8,487 nucleotides of DNA from an uncultured Prevotellaceae bacterium. Lineage in GTDB: Bacteria; Bacteroidota; Bacteroidia; Bacteroidales; Bacteroidaceae. Shown piece by piece: positions 5,834-8,487 of this stretch (position 1 is the stretch's first letter; every line of letters starts with the position of its first letter). The notes under the pieces are model-generated. The model was not told the origin of the DNA. It ran no database searches and saw only the letters and a program-made list of their open reading frames with translations. The DNA lies in NCBI GenBank assembly GCA_946403615.1, contig CAMJAO010000077.1, forward strand, positions 1-8,487. The letters run 5' to 3'. The position numbers and the translations under genes are program-made.

Positions 5834-6964
5834 TTATCGTGCTGTTTTGATCACGCGGACAATGTGGTCGAAGTCTTCGTCAGTGACCATGGGGCCAGAG
5901 GGGAGACAAAGGCCCTTGGCGAAGAGCCGCTCGGACACGCCATTGACGTAGGCAGGAGCATCCTTATACACGGGTTGGGTGTGCATCGGTTTCCATAACG
6001 GACGGCTTTCCACACCCGCCTCATCCAGACGCAAGCGGAGTTGGTCATAATCGAAACCTGTCTTAGCAGGATCAACCGTGACGGTGTTCAGCCAATAGTT
6101 GGGTTCCATATAATCTTCAGGAGCAAGATGCACCTGTATGCCATCCATGTCAGCCAACGCCTCGTTGTACATTTTAGCCAATCGCCGGTGATGACGCAAA
6201 TGCTCATCCACCACGGTCATCTGTCCTCGTCCGATACCAGCACATACATTACTTAGTCGATAGTTGTATCCGATTTCCTTATGCAGGTAGTAAGGCAGGG
6301 GTTCGCGAGCCTGTGTGGCATAGAACATGATTTTGCGTTTCACCTCTTCATCGGGGCAAATCAGCGCACCGCCACCTGATGTAGTGATCATCTTGTTGCC
6401 GTTAAACGACATGATGCCGAACATACCGGTTGAGCCAGTCATCCGTCCGCGGTATTTCGAGCCAAAGCCCTCTGCCGCGTCCTCAATCACAGGTATCTCA
6501 TAGCGGTTGGCCACCTCCATAATCTCATCGATATAAGCAGGCATACCATAGAGATAGACGGGGACGATGGCTTTGGGTTTGCGACCAGTCTTGGCAATAC
6601 GGTCGCGAATGGCGTCTTCCAGCAGGTTGGGATCCATGTTCCACGTCTTTTCCTCAGAATCGACGAAAACGGGAGTCGCACCCTGATAAACGATAGGATT
6701 GCATGACGCGGCAAAGGTGAAAGACTGACAGATGACTTCATCGCCCGGACCGATGCCAAGATAGACCATGGCCAAATGTATGGCAGCTGTGCCGGCAGAA
6801 AGGGCAACAACGTGTTTACCCTCGCCTACAAAGCGTTCCAAATCCTCTTCGAAAGCATTGACATTGGGCCCGAGAGGCACCACCCAGTTGGTGTCAAACG
6901 CCTCTTGGATATATTTCATCTCATTGCCGCTCATGTGAGCCAGGCATAAATAAATTCTTTTCAT
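5834..6964 (-). CDS. DegT/DnrJ/EryC1-family PLP aminotransferase (EpsN/PglE-like)
   Basis: A 376-aa complete sugar aminotransferase of fold type I. It very likely transfers an amino group from glutamate to C4 of the 4-keto sugar nucleotide made by the adjacent dehydratase. Visible motifs: N-terminal YLCLAHMSGNE and WVVPLGPNV (family opening), SAGTAAIHLA (56-65, phosphate-binding), QSFTFAASCNP (80-90), EDAAEGFGS (161-169; Asp162 contacts the PLP ring nitrogen) and SFNGNKMITTSGGG (186-199; Lys191 is the Schiff-base lysine). The C-terminal RPLWKPMHTQPVY segment and LCLPSG are also typical. The protein closely resembles Bacillus EpsN along its whole length, as I remember that sequence. Amine stereochemistry (gluco as in bacillosamine, or galacto as in AATGal) cannot be read from sequence alone. 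A weak promoter-like box and a small hairpin lie in the 56-base gap before it, but it is probably co-transcribed with the upstream genes. Confidence 0.93.
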   Translation of the reverse strand: MKRIYLCLAHMSGNEMKYIQEAFDTNWVVPLGPNVNAFEEDLERFVGEGKHVVALSAGTAAIHLAMVYLGIGPGDEVICQSFTFAASCNPIVYQGATPVFVDSEEKTWNMDPNLLEDAIRDRIAKTGRKPKAIVPVYLYGMPAYIDEIMEVANRYEIPVIEDAAEGFGSKYRGRMTGSTGMFGIMSFNGNKMITTSGGGALICPDEEVKRKIMFYATQAREPLPYYLHKEIGYNYRLSNVCAGIGRGQMTVVDEHLRHHRRLAKMYNEALADMDGIQVHLAPEDYMEPNYWLNTVTVDPAKTGFDYDQLRLRLDEAGVESRPLWKPMHTQPVYKDAPAYVNGVSERLFAKGLCLPSGPMVTDEDFDHIVRVIKTAR

Positions 6965-7009
6965 GTTTTTGGTCTCTTATTGCTATTTATTGACTGTTTT
7001 GTTATTACC

Positions 7010-7033
7010 AAAAAGCAAAATTACTTGCTTTTT
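7010..7033 (-). other. Small inverted repeat around the glycosyltransferase stop codon
   Basis: AAAAAGCAA (7010-7018) and TTGCTTTTT (7025-7033) form a perfect 9-bp inverted repeat with a 6-base loop that contains the TAA stop (7021-7023) of the GT2 gene. Read on the minus strand, the right arm runs into a T-rich end, so it could work as a weak terminator or attenuator within the operon, or protect the 3' end of a processed mRNA. The stem has only two GC pairs, so a strong terminator is unlikely. Confidence 0.35.
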
Positions 7034-7047
7034 CTGAATGGAGCAAG
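7016..7047 (-). promoter_or_regulatory. Possible internal promoter before the aminotransferase
   Basis: On the minus strand, TAATTTTG (7023-7016) matches the Bacteroidota -7 consensus TAnnTTTG. CTTG (7047-7044), 20 bases upstream, matches three of four bases of the -33 TTTG box. A transcript would start near 7010, giving a ~45-base leader before the aminotransferase ATG at 6964. The match is short, overlaps the end of the GT2 gene and the small hairpin, and may be chance. Confidence 0.3.
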
Positions 7048-8016
7048 GATTTTTGCGAAGAAATTCCTGACGCCCACGACAGGATAGAGCAACCAAGGGC
7101 GATTGGCAAGCATGAGGAATCGGTCCGGATTCTTACGCCCGGTCTTCCGTATGGGGTGCAGACCCATCTCGCGGTACTTTTTGATGACTCGGTGATAGTC
7201 CTTAACTGGGAAATGGTCAAGAAACATTCCCCAAAAGAATCCCATCGTGCTATAATTGAGTGCCCGACGTAAGAGATGTTTTTTTTCAGGGTCATCTTGA
7301 CGCTGCATCTCCTCCCACACCAGTCTATGCATCAATTGCGAGTCTTCAGCATTTTTACGGAGACTTTCGCGTGAACGGTTGCGAAGTGTGGAAAAGGGGT
7401 TGTCGCTGGTATAATAATAGCCGTTTTCGGGAATACATTCCACATGTTGCAAGCGGATGAACACCACGAGGTCGAAATACCAGTCCTCGGTATTGCGTGT
7501 ACCGACCGGGAAACGAGTATCGCCGATGGCCGACTTGCGGAAGATGCGATTCCAGAGGTAGAGATACGGGCCAGACTTAATCAGCCCGCAACCGTCGGTG
7601 GATAGACGTTTCCGGTATCTTACCATCGGTTTCTGCTCTTCGGGCGAACAGTTGGTATGGTTGAAACCGAACATCTCCGTCTCGGGCTTCTCTTGATAAA
7701 TCTGCCACACCGTATCGAGAATTTTCGGCTCTATGCGGTCGTCAGCATCGACAAACCAGATGAACTCGCCCTGCGCAGCCTCGATGCCTTTATTTCTGGC
7801 AGCCGACGCCCCGCTATTCGCCTGCCGTATCAACCGCAAGTTATCATGTTTGGCGGCATACTTCTTCACCACCTCCGCTCCGTCGTCGGTACTGCCATCA
7901 TCAATGACGACAACCTCATACTCGTCCTTGTCCAAAGTGACAGCGAATATGGAGTCGAGGCAGGTAGAGATAAACTGCCCGGCATTATAAAGCGGTATGA
8001 CGAAAGAGAGGAACAT
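7021..8016 (-). CDS. Family 2 glycosyltransferase
   Basis: A 331-aa inverting glycosyltransferase with a GT-A fold (GT2). It should add a sugar from a nucleotide-sugar donor to the lipid-linked glycan on the cytoplasmic face of the membrane. Motifs in order: VIPLYN (6-11, first strand), VVVIDDGSTDDG (35-46; Asp39/Asp40 for the nucleotide), ANSGASAARNKGI (66-78), WFVDADDR (87-94; the DxD-like motif Asp90-Ala-Asp92, metal binding) and NTEDWYFDL (174-182; Glu176-Asp177, with the Asp as catalytic-base candidate). There is no true transmembrane helix, but the C-terminal segment (~302-331, aromatic and basic) looks amphipathic and may hold the protein at the membrane. Donor and acceptor cannot be told from sequence. 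It lies 50 bases after the phosphoglycosyl transferase gene, so it may add the second sugar of the repeat unit. Confidence 0.92.
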   Translation of the reverse strand: MFLSFVIPLYNAGQFISTCLDSIFAVTLDKDEYEVVVIDDGSTDDGAEVVKKYAAKHDNLRLIRQANSGASAARNKGIEAAQGEFIWFVDADDRIEPKILDTVWQIYQEKPETEMFGFNHTNCSPEEQKPMVRYRKRLSTDGCGLIKSGPYLYLWNRIFRKSAIGDTRFPVGTRNTEDWYFDLVVFIRLQHVECIPENGYYYTSDNPFSTLRNRSRESLRKNAEDSQLMHRLVWEEMQRQDDPEKKHLLRRALNYSTMGFFWGMFLDHFPVKDYHRVIKKYREMGLHPIRKTGRKNPDRFLMLANRPWLLYPVVGVRNFFAKILAPFRKSK

Positions 8017-8066
8017 AGGTTATTATGCATGAAAGATGGTACATACTACATGGAACTTATTAACAA

Positions 8067-8487
8067 TTAAATTATCTCACCATTATACATCATATTTTTA
8101 CCGAGTATGGTACACAAAATCATTTTTATATCTACAAAAAACGAATAATGTTGCAAATAAAACAAATTAATTCTTATTTTATCTGGATATATAACTTTGT
8201 CATTGTATTCTTGAGGGTTATCGACATGAGCCAACAATTCTTCCTCGTTTCGATATTTTAGACTTGCAGGACCGGTAATCCCTGGTTTTAATTGTAATAT
8301 TTGACGTTCTTCTCCCTTTAACAAGTCAGCATAACCTGGGACATCTGGTCTTGGTCCGACGAAACTCATATCCCCTTTCAACACATTCCATAATTCGGGA
8401 AGTTCATCCAGTTTATATTTTCTAAGTTTTGCACCAAGGGGAGTAATACGTTGTTCTCCGGCCACAGATATTGAATTATCGTCACTT
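8067..8487 (-). CDS. Bacterial sugar transferase (phosphoglycosyl transferase, PglC/EpsL/WcfS-like), C-terminal part; start outside window
   Basis: The last ~139 codons of a monotopic phosphoglycosyl transferase, which moves a sugar-1-phosphate from UDP-sugar to undecaprenyl phosphate and so starts glycan assembly. The frame stays open to the window edge (codons for SDDNSIS precede the GTG at 8465), so that GTG is internal. The diagnostic block is KYKLDELPELWNVLKGDMSF followed by VGPRP; the Asp-Glu in LDEL corresponds to the catalytic dyad of PglC. It is followed by the conserved PGITGPASLKYRNEEELL. The ending (FFVDIKMILCTILGK) is normal for the family, so the gene is cut only by the window edge; about 60 N-terminal residues, including the membrane re-entrant helix, are missing. 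Base composition is AT-rich (about 36% GC by hand count over 8101-8460), unlike the next genes in the operon (above 50% in lines counted). Confidence 0.93.
   Translation of the reverse strand, partial: SDDNSISVAGEQRITPLGAKLRKYKLDELPELWNVLKGDMSFVGPRPDVPGYADLLKGEERQILQLKPGITGPASLKYRNEEELLAHVDNPQEYNDKVIYPDKIRINLFYLQHYSFFVDIKMILCTILGKNMMYNGEII

Noticed and set aside
7657..8070. Open frame of 137 codons on the plus strand opposite the GT2 gene
   Set aside because: It is a shadow of the GT2 N-terminal domain, whose motifs are unambiguous on the minus strand.
8463..8465. GTG as the start of the sugar transferase
   Set aside because: The frame continues open to the window edge, and a start here would lack the membrane helix and first third of the family; the codon is an internal Val.

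Overview
The window looks like a chromosomal segment from a Bacteroidota genome, most likely Bacteroidales (Prevotella/Bacteroides-like). Three things suggest this: several upstream regions carry the Bacteroidota -7 promoter box (TAnnTTTG); start codons lack clear Shine-Dalgarno sequences; and the gene families fit, namely a Bacteroidetes-type PfkB fructokinase, a TM1586-type nitroreductase and an NTP_transf_5 nucleotidyltransferase at the end of a polysaccharide locus. Most of the window is moderately GC-rich, but the rightmost ~450 bases are clearly AT-rich.

Left part (1-2602), mixed housekeeping and accessory genes. The 3' end of a PfkB sugar kinase (+) is closed by a good intrinsic terminator. 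Facing it on the minus strand is a two-gene unit: a 61-aa helical protein, then a 197-aa zeta-toxin-like P-loop kinase whose ATG overlaps the upstream stop (ATGA). This has the architecture of a toxin-antitoxin pair. A divergent intergenic region carries a -7 box for each side. On the plus strand follow a 222-aa nitroreductase-like protein, probably made from a leaderless or nearly leaderless mRNA, and a 136-aa protein with four CxxC motifs, one membrane helix and a Lys-rich tail.

Right part (2599-8487), a minus-strand polysaccharide operon. In transcription order it holds a phosphoglycosyl transferase of the bacterial sugar transferase family (5' end outside the window), a GT2 glycosyltransferase, an EpsN/PglE-type PLP aminotransferase, a membrane-bound WbpM/CapD-type NDP-sugar 4,6-dehydratase, and an NTP_transf_5 protein. 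The dehydratase and aminotransferase should convert UDP-GlcNAc to a UDP-2-acetamido-4-amino-trideoxyhexose. The phosphoglycosyl transferase could load this onto undecaprenyl phosphate, and the GT2 enzyme would extend the chain. No acetyltransferase is present in the window, so the product may keep a free amine, as in zwitterionic capsules, or the missing gene may lie to the right.

The most striking small structure is at 2583-2618. A perfect 14-bp inverted repeat with an 8-nt loop holds both stop codons of two convergent genes, which overlap in TTAA. It should act as a bidirectional terminator and it encodes near-identical C-termini (KGNKR and KGNKS) in the two proteins. No tRNA, rRNA, CRISPR array, transposase or insertion sequence was seen.
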